A DNA stretch of 64,000 bases from Betaproteobacteria bacterium (GCA_016713305.1 JADJPK010000004.1:1-64000); one strand, 5' to 3'; shown: positions 23,378 through 32,200, numbered from the stretch's first letter. A program made the numbers and translations. Notes: generated by a model from the sequence alone, not told the origin.

Positions 23378-25111
23378 ATGAGAAATCCAACGTACGGGCG
23401 CTGGATGCTCGGCGTGCTCGTGGCAGCGGTCGCTCAGACGAGCGCCGCGGCGGGCGTCGACACCATCCAGAACGCGGCACCAGGCGACTGGCCAAGCTAC
23501 CACCGGACTTACGACGCACACCGCTTCAGCCCCCTCACGCAGATCACCCGCGCAAACGTCAAGAAGCTGGGCGTTGCCTGGGTTCATCAAGCGGGCGAAA
23601 TCACGCAGGGCCTGCAAGTCACGCCCGTCGTTGTCGACGGTGTGATCTATTACACCGCGTCCTACAACCGGGTCTTCGCGGTCGACGGACGGACGGGCGA
23701 GGAAATCTGGCACTACTTCCCCAAGGTGAAGGACGGTGTGGACAAGCTTCCCGTGGGTCCCTATTCACGCGGCGTCACGGTCGCCAATGGAAAGGTCTAC
23801 GTAGGCACCATCGACGGACGGGCGATCGCGCTCGACCAGAAATCCGGCAAGGTCGTGTGGGAGACGCAGCTCGTCGACACGCTCAAGTGCGGCTGCATGT
23901 TCACTTCCCCGCCTTTGGCCGTGAAGGACAAGCTCATCTTCGGTTCCACCCAGGGAGGCATTCCGGCGCGGGGAGGCGGCATCTTCGGGCTGAGCCAGAA
24001 GACGGGCGAGCAGGTCTGGTACTTCGATCCCGTTCTCGAGGGAGAGGACCATTGGGGCATGAACGATTTCGGCGAATCGAGCGCGAAGTACGCCGGCGTC
24101 GGTGCATGGCACGTGGGCAGCTACGATCCGGAGCTGGATCTCATCTACTACGGCACGTCCAATCCTTCCCCGTGGTTCGACTGGGCTGCTCCCCTGGATG
24201 GCCCGGACGGCCACAAGCGTGCAAGCGGCGTAGGCGCCCGTCCTGGCGACAACCTCTACAGTTCGTCCGTGCTGGCAATGCGTCCGGACACCGGCGAACT
24301 GGTGTGGTACCACCAGGAGCATCCGCACGACGACTGGGACTTCGACTCGACGCTCGGCGAGTTCGTGCTGGTCAACAAGGGCGACAAGAAGCTGATGATC
24401 CATCAGGCGAAGAGCGGCTTCGTGTTCATCTACGACCGGACGAACGGCAAGGTCCAGAACGCGTGGAGCATCAACAAGCACATGACGTTCGTGAAGACCG
24501 TGGACCCGAAGACCGGCCAGCTCGTGGGCCGCAATCCGCCGTCCATCTCCGAGGGCGCCATGTTCTGCCCGTCGATGCTGGGAGGACGAAGCTGGAATGC
24601 GGGTGCCTACAACGCGGAGACCGGAGTGTGGTTCAACTCCCGGCAGGAGATCTGCGAGGTGGCCAAGGTCCGGCCGGAACGTCCTTCGCTCGACCCCCTG
24701 CCCGGCTGGTACGCGGGCGCCGATCTGTCGTGGGTGCATCCGCCCGGCGACGTGGCGCATGGTGCCATCGATGCATGGGATCCGTTCACCGGCAAGAAGC
24801 TCTGGACCGTCCACGACAAGTACCCCCGCATCTCCGGCATTCTGGCGACCAAGGGCAACCTGGTCTTCAGCGGCGACATGAAGGGGTACGTGTACGCGTA
24901 TGACGCTGGAAGCGGCACGGAACTGTGGCGGTTCAACATGGGGTCCGGCTCGCGTGGCGGCATCATCAGCTACATGGCCGGCGGGGAGCAGTACATCCTC
25001 GTGCCGAGCGGAATCGGCTCTGCCGCTCAGGCGATCGTGGCTGCCATCTATCCGGAAGTCGGCGACTTTCCCGCGGGCGCGAATCTGTTCGCGTTCAAGC
25101 TGACCCGCTGA
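23378..25111 (+). CDS. PQQ-dependent alcohol dehydrogenase with lanthanide-type Asp-x-Asp site
   Basis: A 577-aa periplasmic quinoprotein. It has a signal peptide (cleavage near SAAA-G, residue 26) and the eight-bladed propeller repeats of the methanol/ethanol dehydrogenase family (for example AVDGRTGEEIWHY, KSGFVFIYDR, AWDPFTGKKLW). The catalytic Asp321 lies in HDDWDFDS, and Asp323 two residues later is the extra Asp that marks lanthanide-dependent XoxF and PedH-type enzymes. TSNPSPW (261-267) supplies the expected metal-ligand Asn. Two things are odd. The vicinal Cys-Cys pair that usually touches PQQ is absent (the region reads KLPVGPYSRGV), while a Cys171-Gly-Cys173 occurs nearby. And the usual metal-ligand Glu position appears to be Gly in GSTQGGIPARGG. 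A small cytochrome c gene follows and is the likely electron acceptor. Confidence 0.88.
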   Translation: MRNPTYGRWMLGVLVAAVAQTSAAAGVDTIQNAAPGDWPSYHRTYDAHRFSPLTQITRANVKKLGVAWVHQAGEITQGLQVTPVVVDGVIYYTASYNRVFAVDGRTGEEIWHYFPKVKDGVDKLPVGPYSRGVTVANGKVYVGTIDGRAIALDQKSGKVVWETQLVDTLKCGCMFTSPPLAVKDKLIFGSTQGGIPARGGGIFGLSQKTGEQVWYFDPVLEGEDHWGMNDFGESSAKYAGVGAWHVGSYDPELDLIYYGTSNPSPWFDWAAPLDGPDGHKRASGVGARPGDNLYSSSVLAMRPDTGELVWYHQEHPHDDWDFDSTLGEFVLVNKGDKKLMIHQAKSGFVFIYDRTNGKVQNAWSINKHMTFVKTVDPKTGQLVGRNPPSISEGAMFCPSMLGGRSWNAGAYNAETGVWFNSRQEICEVAKVRPERPSLDPLPGWYAGADLSWVHPPGDVAHGAIDAWDPFTGKKLWTVHDKYPRISGILATKGNLVFSGDMKGYVYAYDAGSGTELWRFNMGSGSRGGIISYMAGGEQYILVPSGIGSAAQAIVAAIYPEVGDFPAGANLFAFKLTR

Positions 25112-25119
25112 CCTTCCTG

Positions 25120-25156
25120 CCCCGCTCCGGGCTGCCTCGAATTCCCCGGAGCGGGG
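25120..25156 (+). terminator. Strong 12-bp hairpin after the PQQ dehydrogenase
   Basis: CCCCGCTCCGGG (25120-25131) pairs perfectly with CCCGGAGCGGGG (25145-25156) across a 13-base loop, nine bases after the dehydrogenase stop. The T tract is poor. It may attenuate transcription into, or stabilise the mRNA relative to, the downstream cytochrome gene. Confidence 0.6.
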
Positions 25157-25212
25157 CCTCCCGTTCCACGAAAACCTCGAAGTGCCGTTCCTCAGGACGG
25201 CGCTCATTCATG

Positions 25213-25618
25213 ATGAACCATTCGCTCACCAAACATCTGTGGCTGCTGGCCGTGTGCCTTGCTGCGGGCACCGTCACTGCGGAGGATCTGCCGCCTCCGG
25301 AAGACGGGAGGCATCGATCTCGCCAGTCCGGATGTCATCGCGCAGGGCCTCGATCTGCTCAACAAGACCTGTGGCGGCTATTGTCATGGGACGGAAGCTC
25401 GCGGCTTCAAGGCGCCCTCGCTGCGCAACCGGAGCGATCTGTCGGTGGATTCGCTCCACGCCACAATTTCCTATGGCCGAAAACGCGCCGGAAAGATGAT
25501 GCCGGCGTGGAAAGGCTCGCTGCCCGATGATGCGATCTGGTCGGCCGTGGCGGCGATCGTTTCCTTGCGCAATGCCGATCCCCCCGGCGAAAGCGCTCCC
25601 AAACCGGGCGGTCACTGA
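25213..25618 (+). CDS. Small exported cytochrome c with CxxxCH haem motif, frameshifted
   Basis: Likely periplasmic electron acceptor for the PQQ dehydrogenase. A signal peptide starts at 25213 (or 25210) and ends near TVTA-E. The frame must then shift near the GGG at 25306-25308 (one G too many) to read GGIDLASPD and the haem domain. Restored length is 134 aa. The haem motif is TCGGYCHG, which places three residues between the two Cys instead of two (CxxxCH). Codons TGT-GGC-GGC-TAT-TGT-CAT confirm this. A KMMPAW segment supplies the Met axial ligand. The domain ends with DDAIWSAVAAIVSLR, a normal class I cytochrome helix. The frame break may be a sequence error; the CxxxCH motif itself lies away from it. 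Confidence 0.75.
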
Positions 25619-25763
25619 AGACCGTTCCCGCGCTGCGTCGGACACGCGTGGTGGCGGCATCGACCGGTTCAGCCAGATGCCACGTCTCGCACAACTCCTC
25701 CGGACTTGCCATCCGCCTGTCTCAGGCCGCCAAAAGGATGCACGGGCCGCAATCAGACGTTCT

Positions 25764-26945
25764 CTAGATCGAACCCAGTCCGCGGGCAATATCGGCCTGA
25801 AGGTCGTCGAACGACTCCAACCCGACCGAAAGGCGCAGCAACCCTTCGCCAATCCCCGCCACCTGCCGGGCTTCGGGCGAGATTCGCCCGTGCGTGGTGC
25901 TCGCGGGGTGCGTGATTGTGCTCTTGGTGTCCCCCAGATTGGCCGTGATGGAGATCATCCGCGTGGAATCGACGATGCGCCACGCAGCGTCGCGGTCCCC
26001 GGCCACCTCGAACGAGAGCACAGCCCCGCCGGTCTTCTGCTGAGCCTTCACCAACGAGTGCTGAGGATGCGATTCCAGGCCCGGATAGTGAACGCGCTTC
26101 ACTTTGGGATGCGATTCCAGCCAGCGCGCCAGCAAGTCCGCGGTCGCGGACTGTGCCTGCATCCGGATGGGCAGAGTCTCGAGCCCTTTCAACACCACCC
26201 ACGCATTGAACGGACTGAGGGTCGCGCCGGCATTGCGAAGGAACGCCGTCAACGGTTCGAGCACCACGTCACGCCTGCCCAGGACCGCGCCGCCCATGAC
26301 CCGCCCTTGTCCGTCCAGGTACTTGGTCGCGGAGTGAACCACGATGTCGGCACCGAGCGCGAGAGGCTTCTGAATGATGGGGGTGCAGAAACAGTTGTCG
26401 ACTACCAGCAGACTGCCGGCCCGGTGCGCAATGTCGGCAAGCGCCGGGATGTCGGCGATCTCCATCATGGGATTGGAAGGCGTCTCGACGAAGAAGAGCT
26501 TCGTCTGGGGACGGACAGCCGCCGCCCACGCGGCCGGATCGGCCAGTGGAACGTACGTGGTGGCGATACCGAACTTCCCGAGAAGATTGTTGAAGAGCTG
26601 CGTGGTGGCACCGAACAGGCTGCGCGAAGCGACGATGTGATCGCCGGAGCGCAGAAGTCCCATCGCGCATCCCAGGATCGCCGCCATGCCTGATGAAGTC
26701 GCCACGCAGCATTCGGCGCCCTCGAGGGCGGCGAGGCGTTCTTCGAACGCATCCACGGTCGGATTGGTGTAGCGCGAGTAGACGTACCCGGCATCGGAAC
26801 CGGCAAACCGGGCGGCTGCCTGGGCAGCACTCTCGAAAACGAAGCTGGACGTCAGGAACAGGGGCTCGGCGTGTTCGCCGAATTCAGTCCTATGGATGCC
26901 ACTGCGTATCGCCAGCGTTTGCGCATCGTATTCCGTCATTCTCAT
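25764..26945 (-). CDS. metZ: O-succinylhomoserine sulfhydrylase
   Basis: PLP enzyme that makes homocysteine directly from O-succinylhomoserine and sulfide, in methionine synthesis. The 393-aa protein belongs to the Cys/Met metabolism PLP family: SRYTNPT near 57-63, VETPSNP near 153-159, and the PLP Lys208 in HSATKYLDGQGR. MetZ-type rather than cystathionine lyase is favoured by the DGQGRVMGGAVLG block and by position after purF, which is the usual betaproteobacterial order. It is preceded by a SAM-II riboswitch and an intrinsic terminator, so its expression should fall when SAM is abundant. Confidence 0.93.
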   Translation of the reverse strand: MRMTEYDAQTLAIRSGIHRTEFGEHAEPLFLTSSFVFESAAQAAARFAGSDAGYVYSRYTNPTVDAFEERLAALEGAECCVATSSGMAAILGCAMGLLRSGDHIVASRSLFGATTQLFNNLLGKFGIATTYVPLADPAAWAAAVRPQTKLFFVETPSNPMMEIADIPALADIAHRAGSLLVVDNCFCTPIIQKPLALGADIVVHSATKYLDGQGRVMGGAVLGRRDVVLEPLTAFLRNAGATLSPFNAWVVLKGLETLPIRMQAQSATADLLARWLESHPKVKRVHYPGLESHPQHSLVKAQQKTGGAVLSFEVAGDRDAAWRIVDSTRMISITANLGDTKSTITHPASTTHGRISPEARQVAGIGEGLLRLSVGLESFDDLQADIARGLGSI

Positions 26946-26962
26946 TTGGGTGCTCCAGAACG

Positions 26963-26997
26963 AAAAAACCCGTCCGGCGCGGGCGCTCGAACGGGTT
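26963..26997 (-). terminator. Intrinsic terminator between SAM-II aptamer and metZ
   Basis: On the minus strand AACCCGT (26997-26991) pairs with ACGGGTT (26973-26967) around a 17-base GC-rich loop that can itself pair, followed by a T run to 26963. It sits immediately after the SAM-II aptamer and 18 bases before the metZ ATG, so it is well placed as the riboswitch expression platform. It may also terminate purF transcripts. Confidence 0.8.
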
Positions 26998-27062
26998 CTT
27001 CATTCGGAACGCTTTAGCCGGATTTCTATGGCGCCCGCAAGCTGTCTTCAAATCGGCGCCGC
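26998..27062 (-). ncRNA. SAM-II (SAM-alpha) riboswitch aptamer upstream of metZ
   Basis: Read on the minus strand, GGCGCC (27060-27055) and GGCGCC (27035-27030) form the P1 stem. The enclosed loop starts with GATTTG and ends with GCTTGCG. It is followed by an AGAAAT linker, then GGCTAAAGC and GAATGAAG. GATTT, TTGC, the A-rich linker and GCTAAA in this order and spacing match the SAM-II pseudoknot aptamer known for metA, metX and metZ genes. SAM binding should reduce metZ expression; the terminator right after it suggests transcriptional control. Confidence 0.85.
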
Positions 27063-27110
27063 TGCCCTCTCGAACAGCCAGAACGAGTCTACGTCATCTT
27101 CGCCGCCACG

Positions 27111-28634
27111 TCACCCCGCCTCGACGAGATTGAGATCGAGCTGCGTATTGGCGACCGAACCCCGGCGCGCCAGCGAATCGTCGTTTCGCTGCGCCTCGAT
27201 GCCCGCCAGATACTCGGCAGTGACGTCACCCGTAACATAGACGCCATTGAAACAGGACGTCTCGAAGTTCTCGATGGCCGGGTTCACGGAACGGACAGCA
27301 TCCACGAGCGCATCGAGATCCTGGTACACGAGGCGGTCCGCGCCGATCTCGCGCGCGATCTCGTCGTCGTTGCGCCCGCTCGCGATCAGTTCCTTGGCAG
27401 ACGGCATGGCGATTCCGTACACGTTCGGAAAGCGGACGGGGGGCGAGGCCGACGCAAAATACACGCGGTTGGCGCCGGACTCGCGCGCCATCTGAACGAT
27501 CTCCCGGCTCGTGGTTCCCCGCACGATGGAATCGTCGACGAGAAGCACATTCTTGCCCCGGAATTCCATGCCGATCGCGTTGAGCTTCTGGCGGACCGAT
27601 TTCTTGCGCACGGACTGGCCCGGCATGATGAAGGTCCGGCCGATGTAACGGTTCTTGATGAATCCTTCCCGGTACGCCACTCCGAGCCGGCTGGCGAGTT
27701 CCATGGCGGCGGGCCGGCTGGAATCCGGAATGGGAATGACGACATCGATGTCCAGATCGCCGTGATCCTGCAGGATCTTCTCGGCCAGGCGTTCCCCCAT
27801 GCGCAGCCGGGTCTCGTAGACAGAGATTCCATCGATGACCGAATCCGGACGAGCGAGATACACGTACTCGAAGATGCAGGGATTGAGCGAGGGATTCTGC
27901 GCGCACGGGCGTGCGTGAAAGTTGCCCTCGTAGTCTATGAGAATCGCTTCGCCGGGCATGACGTCGCGCATGATCTTGTAGCCCAGCGTGTCGAGCGCAA
28001 CGCTTTCCGAAGCCACCATGTAATCCACGCCTGCCTCGGTCGTGGCCTGTCCCACGATGAGCGGCCGGATGCCGTAGGGGTCACGGAATGCCAGCAATCC
28101 GAATCCGGCGATGCTCGCGACCACGGCGTAAGCCCCGCGGCAGCGGCGGTGAACGCCGGCCACTGCCTCGAAGATCGCATCAGGTGTGAGTCGAAATCCG
28201 GGCGCGCTCGTCTGGAGTTCATGCGCCAGGACATTCAGCAGCACCTCGGAGTCCGAATTGGTATTCACGTGACGCAGGTCCTCCAGGAACAGGTCGCGCT
28301 TCAATTGTTCGGAATTGGTGAGATTGCCGTTGTGGCCAAGGACGATGCCGAATGGCGAATTGACGTGGAAGGGTTGAGCCTCGGCGGAATTCGCCGCAGA
28401 ACCGGCTGTGGGGTACCGGCAATGTGCAATACCGGCCGTACCCTTCAGATTGCGCATGTCGCGGGTGCGGAACACGTCACGCACCAAGCCGCTGCCCTTG
28501 TGCATGTGGAACATGCTGCCCTCGCCGGTGACGATGCCTGCGGCATCCTGACCGCGGTGCTGAAGAACCAGCAATCCGTCGTACAACAACTGGTTGACGG
28601 GGCCGGTCGACACGACACCCAGAATTCCACACAT
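27111..28634 (-). CDS. purF: Amidophosphoribosyltransferase
   Basis: First committed enzyme of purine synthesis: makes 5-phosphoribosylamine from PRPP and glutamine. The N-terminal nucleophile Cys2 is exposed after Met removal (MCGILGVV), followed by the Ntn-type glutaminase domain (RYPTAGS, GHNGNLTN). The C-terminal half is a type I phosphoribosyltransferase with the PRPP loop VLLVDDSIVRGTTS. Length 507 aa is normal. It follows cvpA, the usual arrangement. Confidence 0.97.
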   Translation of the reverse strand: MCGILGVVSTGPVNQLLYDGLLVLQHRGQDAAGIVTGEGSMFHMHKGSGLVRDVFRTRDMRNLKGTAGIAHCRYPTAGSAANSAEAQPFHVNSPFGIVLGHNGNLTNSEQLKRDLFLEDLRHVNTNSDSEVLLNVLAHELQTSAPGFRLTPDAIFEAVAGVHRRCRGAYAVVASIAGFGLLAFRDPYGIRPLIVGQATTEAGVDYMVASESVALDTLGYKIMRDVMPGEAILIDYEGNFHARPCAQNPSLNPCIFEYVYLARPDSVIDGISVYETRLRMGERLAEKILQDHGDLDIDVVIPIPDSSRPAAMELASRLGVAYREGFIKNRYIGRTFIMPGQSVRKKSVRQKLNAIGMEFRGKNVLLVDDSIVRGTTSREIVQMARESGANRVYFASASPPVRFPNVYGIAMPSAKELIASGRNDDEIAREIGADRLVYQDLDALVDAVRSVNPAIENFETSCFNGVYVTGDVTAEYLAGIEAQRNDDSLARRGSVANTQLDLNLVEAG

Positions 28635-28676
28635 GTTCCCAGGACCTATAGAAGCTCCGGCCCTGCGGCCGGCACA

Positions 28677-29174
28677 TCAATCTTCATCATAGCGAATGTT
28701 CGCCCTCACCACGTCGGGCAGCCACGGTTTCGCACTTCTGGCGATCTGCTCGAACGGGGGTGAAAGCCAGGCATTGCGCCAGCCCACGCTTTGCGGCAGT
28801 GGCGTGAGCCCGCCGAGGACCACGGCAATGGTCACGATGACCGCTCCCCTCGCCAGACCGAACAATGCCCCGAGGGCACGGTTCGTGCCCGACAATCCGC
28901 CGGCCTTCAGCAATTCCGTCATGAGGAAACCGATGATCCAGAGCACGAGCAGGACAGCGATCAGTACCAGCACGAAGCCGACGGCATAGCGGACCGGATC
29001 GGGTCGTACCGCGGCTGGAAGAAGCACCGCGGCCGACGGCGCGAATTGCCGGGCCACGAAAAATGCCGCAATCCACGCCACCAGGGACACCAGCTCCTTG
29101 ACCAGGCCGCGCAAGAGCCCCAGCAACATCGACACACCGAGAATCGCCAGCACGGCGATGTCGAACCAGGTCAT
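28677..29174 (-). CDS. cvpA: CvpA family membrane protein
   Basis: A 165-aa inner-membrane protein with four hydrophobic segments. The N-terminal sequence (TWFDIAVLAILGVSMLLGLLRG) and the position directly before purF identify CvpA, linked to colicin V production and to envelope robustness in enterics. The ATG at 29174 overlaps the stop of the upstream SPOR gene (ATGA); a GTG at 29177 is one codon earlier. Confidence 0.92.
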   Translation of the reverse strand: MTWFDIAVLAILGVSMLLGLLRGLVKELVSLVAWIAAFFVARQFAPSAAVLLPAAVRPDPVRYAVGFVLVLIAVLLVLWIIGFLMTELLKAGGLSGTNRALGALFGLARGAVIVTIAVVLGGLTPLPQSVGWRNAWLSPPFEQIARSAKPWLPDVVRANIRYDED

Positions 29175-29929
29175 CACTGCCCGTGCTGCACGATCTTGAG
29201 ATCACCCGAGCCCAGTTTCTCCGCGAGGAGCTTCGTCCGCGCCTTCTGCGCAGCTTCCTGCGTCGCGTAGGGTCCGCCTCGCACGCGAGTCTTCGTGCCA
29301 TCCGGTGTCTTGACCGGTTCGAGATACCCGTTCAAGCCTTTGGCCCGCATGCGATCGAGCAGCTGCTTCGCGTTGTCGCGCGACGAGAACGCACCCAACT
29401 GCACCACGAACCCCTTGGCCGGCGTGTTCGCCTTGGGTCCCGGCTTCTGCGGCGCCGGATCCTTGGACTTGGTCTCTGGCCCGTTCTTCTGATCCAAGTG
29501 CGCCTCCGGTGGCTTCGCGGAGCTGCGCCGTTCTTCCGTGACCGTCGTTCTGGGAATGGCCGGCGGGTCCGCAGCTACAGGGGGCTCTGCCGCTGGCGCG
29601 CTCCCTGCCGGAGGCGGTGGAACACTGCCGGATTCCGCCCCCGTGGAGGGAGAAGGCACTGGCCCGGTCCCGGTCGAAGCCGGTGGCAAAGGTGTCTGCG
29701 GAGTCTGCGCCGGTGCGGTGCTCGGCTCGGCTGCCGCGGGGAACTTCTCTTCCACGGGCGGCACGTTCGGAATCACGATGTTGACGTTCTTGAGAGGCGG
29801 CGGCGGGTCGTTGTCCACGAACCAGGGCAGTACCACCACCACTATCGCCACCAGCACGATCGCGCCGACCAGTCTTCGGCGGGCACGTTTGCGCAGCTTT
29901 ATCTCTTCGTCGGAAACGGGGTGCGCCAT
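29174..29929 (-). CDS. dedD: SPOR-domain membrane protein (DedD-like)
   Basis: A 251-aa bitopic protein: a basic cytoplasmic N-terminus, one TM helix near residues 20-37, a long Pro/Ala-rich periplasmic linker, and a C-terminal SPOR domain (about 172-251, with FVVQLGAFSSRDNAKQLLDRM). SPOR domains bind denuded septal peptidoglycan, so the protein should act at the division site. Its place between folC and cvpA is typical for DedD-like proteins in proteobacteria. Confidence 0.88.
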   Translation of the reverse strand: MAHPVSDEEIKLRKRARRRLVGAIVLVAIVVVVLPWFVDNDPPPPLKNVNIVIPNVPPVEEKFPAAAEPSTAPAQTPQTPLPPASTGTGPVPSPSTGAESGSVPPPPAGSAPAAEPPVAADPPAIPRTTVTEERRSSAKPPEAHLDQKNGPETKSKDPAPQKPGPKANTPAKGFVVQLGAFSSRDNAKQLLDRMRAKGLNGYLEPVKTPDGTKTRVRGGPYATQEAAQKARTKLLAEKLGSGDLKIVQHGQ

Positions 29930-29932
29930 CGA

Positions 29933-31241
29933 TCAATGATCTCGCCGCGATAGGGACGCGAGAGCCTGCGAAACGGTGAGAAAGGAACCAAACACCAAAA
30001 TTCTATCATCGGCGTGCGCTTCGGCCCTCGCTGCATCGAACGCCGAAGCCACGTCATCGTACCGGCGGATCTCGTCGAGGACCCCGGCGTCATCCAGCGC
30101 CCGTTCGAGAATGTCCACACTGGCGCCTCGCACCCCCGGTAGCGGAGCGAGGTTCCAGCAGTCCACATGCGGCCTCATCTCCCGTGCCACCGCAGCGATG
30201 TCCTTGTCCTGGAGCATGCCGAACACCGCGACCGTGCGACGTGCCCGCTCCATATGGCCGAGCGTCTGTGCGAAGGCCCGGGCTGCATGCGGATTGTGCG
30301 CGACATCCAGGATCGTCGACGGACGGCCGGCAAGCACCTGGAATCTGCCCGGGAGCATCACCATGAGCAGACCTTCGCGGAGAGCCCCCGCGCTTACTGG
30401 AATCCGGTCGCGCAAGGTATCCAGTGCGGTGATGGCAACTGCAGCATTGCTAACCTGACACGCGCCCCGAAGCGCGGGAAACGGCAGACCGGCCCGCAGG
30501 CCACCTGGCCCCTCGTATCGCCATTGCCCCTCTTCGATGACGCCGCGGAAGTCCGCACCTGCCCTCATCAGGGTGGCGTCCACATCGAGGGCATGCCGGA
30601 CGAGGGAGTCGGGTGGTTCGGGGTCGCCGATGACCGCGGGGCGCCCCCCCCGGAAAATGCCGGCCTTCTCGAACCCGATCGACTCGCGGGTGGTTCCCAG
30701 GTAGTCGATGTGATCGATGCCGACGGAGGTGACGACCGCGCAGTCGGCATCGAAGACGTTCACCGCGTCCAGCCGCCCCCCGAGTCCCACCTCCAGAATC
30801 GCCACATCGACCTGCGTGCGAATGAAGTGCCTGACCGCGGCAAGGGTGCCGAACTCGAAGTAGGTCAGGGTGATGTCGCCGCGCGCGCTCTCGACTGCCT
30901 CGAATGCGTCGCAGAGTTCCTCGTCGCTCGCCTGTCTGCGATCGACCCGCACGCGTTCGTTGTAGTGAACCAGATGGGGGCTCGTGGCACACCCGTCCGA
31001 TGCCCCGCGCTGGCAAGCATCGCCTCCAGCATCGCGCAGGTCGATCCCTTGCCGTTGGTGCCCCCACCGTGATGACGGGAAACGGGAGCTTCAGCAGGGA
31101 GAGCCGCGCGGCCACTTCGCGCACTCGCTCGAGCCCCATGTCGATTGCCTTCGGATGCCGGCTTTCGATGTAGGCGAGCCAATCGTGCAGGCTGCGGCCT
31201 GCGCTGCCCGGAGTGCCGGGCACGCTGCCAGAAGACGTCAT
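29933..31241 (-). CDS. folC: Dihydrofolate synthase / folylpolyglutamate synthase, two frame breaks
   Basis: Adds glutamate to dihydropteroate and to folates. The N-terminal part starts at ATG 31241 (LHDWLAYIESRHPKAIDMGLERV) and reads to FPVITVG, where a base is missing in the C run 31061-31065. The next frame gives GGTNGKGSTCAMLEAML (the P-loop) and AGHRTGV, then a second base is missing near 30986. After that the rest reads intact from SPHLVHYNERVRVDRR to the stop at 29933, including GIDHIDYLG and DVAHNPHA. Restored length is 436 aa, normal for FolC. Because folC is normally essential and both breaks are single bases 75 bp apart, sequence error is the likely cause. Confidence 0.9.
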
Positions 31242-31266
31242 GAGGGTATGGGTGAAGCCTGCAGGA

Positions 31267-32133
31267 TCAACCGGGCTGAGGCAGCCTCGAAAGCATCGCG
31301 AGAAGGGCCGCAACCCGGTCGCGCATCTCTCTGCGGTCGACGATCATGTCCACAGCACCGTGTTCGAGAAGGAACTCGGAACGCTGGAACCCTTCCGGAA
31401 GCGTTTGCCGGACCGTCTGCTCGATGACGCGGGGTCCCGCGAAACCCACGAGCGCATTGGGTTCCGCGATGACGAGGTCACCTATCATGGCAAAGCTCGC
31501 CGAGACGCCCCCCATGGTCGGATCCGTCAGGACGGAGATGAATGGGCAGCCAGCCCGGCCGAGCCGCGTGAGTGCAGCGGTGGTCTTGGCCATCTGCATG
31601 AGGGACATGAGCCCCTCCTGCATGCGCGCTCCCCCACTCGCACTGAAACACACGAAAGCCATGTTCTGCTCCACGGCCGTTTGAACGGCGCGGATGAAGC
31701 GCTCGCCCACGACCGATCCCATGGAACCTCCGAGAAACCTGAACTCGAACGCCACGACGACCACGGGGATGTTCTTCACGCTGCCCTGCATGGCGACCAG
31801 CGCGTCTTCTTCTTCCGTCTCGGCCTGCGCCTGCTGCAACCTGTCGGAATAGCGCTTGCTGTCCACGAACTTGAGGAAGTCCATGGGAACCACTTCCGCT
31901 CCGATCTCGAAGCGGCCTTCGGGATCGAGAAAGCAATCCAGGCGTTCGCGACCGGTGAGCCGCATGTGGTGGCCGCACTTGGGGCAGACGCTCAGATTCT
32001 TTTCCAGATCGGCACGGTAGAGGACGGTCTCGCAGACCTCGCACTTGCTCCACAGGCCTTCGGGGACCGCCTTGCGGGACGTGCCGGCGTTGCGGTTGAT
32101 CTTGGGCGGAAGAAGCTTCTGCAACCAGCTCAT
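31267..32133 (-). CDS. accD: Acetyl-CoA carboxylase carboxyltransferase subunit beta
   Basis: Beta half of the carboxyltransferase that makes malonyl-CoA for fatty acid synthesis; partner AccA is encoded elsewhere. The start at 32133 gives the standard N-terminus MSWLQKLLPPKI. The four-Cys zinc ribbon is visible (CEVC near 31-34 and CPKC near 50-53), followed by the crotonase-like core with FSASGGARMQEGLMSLMQM and DPTMGGVSASFA. Length 288 aa. It lies between trpA and folC, as in many betaproteobacteria. Confidence 0.96.
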   Translation of the reverse strand: MSWLQKLLPPKINRNAGTSRKAVPEGLWSKCEVCETVLYRADLEKNLSVCPKCGHHMRLTGRERLDCFLDPEGRFEIGAEVVPMDFLKFVDSKRYSDRLQQAQAETEEEDALVAMQGSVKNIPVVVVAFEFRFLGGSMGSVVGERFIRAVQTAVEQNMAFVCFSASGGARMQEGLMSLMQMAKTTAALTRLGRAGCPFISVLTDPTMGGVSASFAMIGDLVIAEPNALVGFAGPRVIEQTVRQTLPEGFQRSEFLLEHGAVDMIVDRREMRDRVAALLAMLSRLPQPG

Positions 32134-32200
32134 TTCGACGCCTCCCTCATGACGCCCGCGACCGCTCTTGCGGGCTCGTGGATGAACTCGGACGCAGCGC

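Noticed and set aside
28635..28676. Purine riboswitch or PurR box upstream of purF
   Set aside because: The gap to cvpA is only 42 bases and shows neither a guanine aptamer nor a recognisable PurR palindrome.
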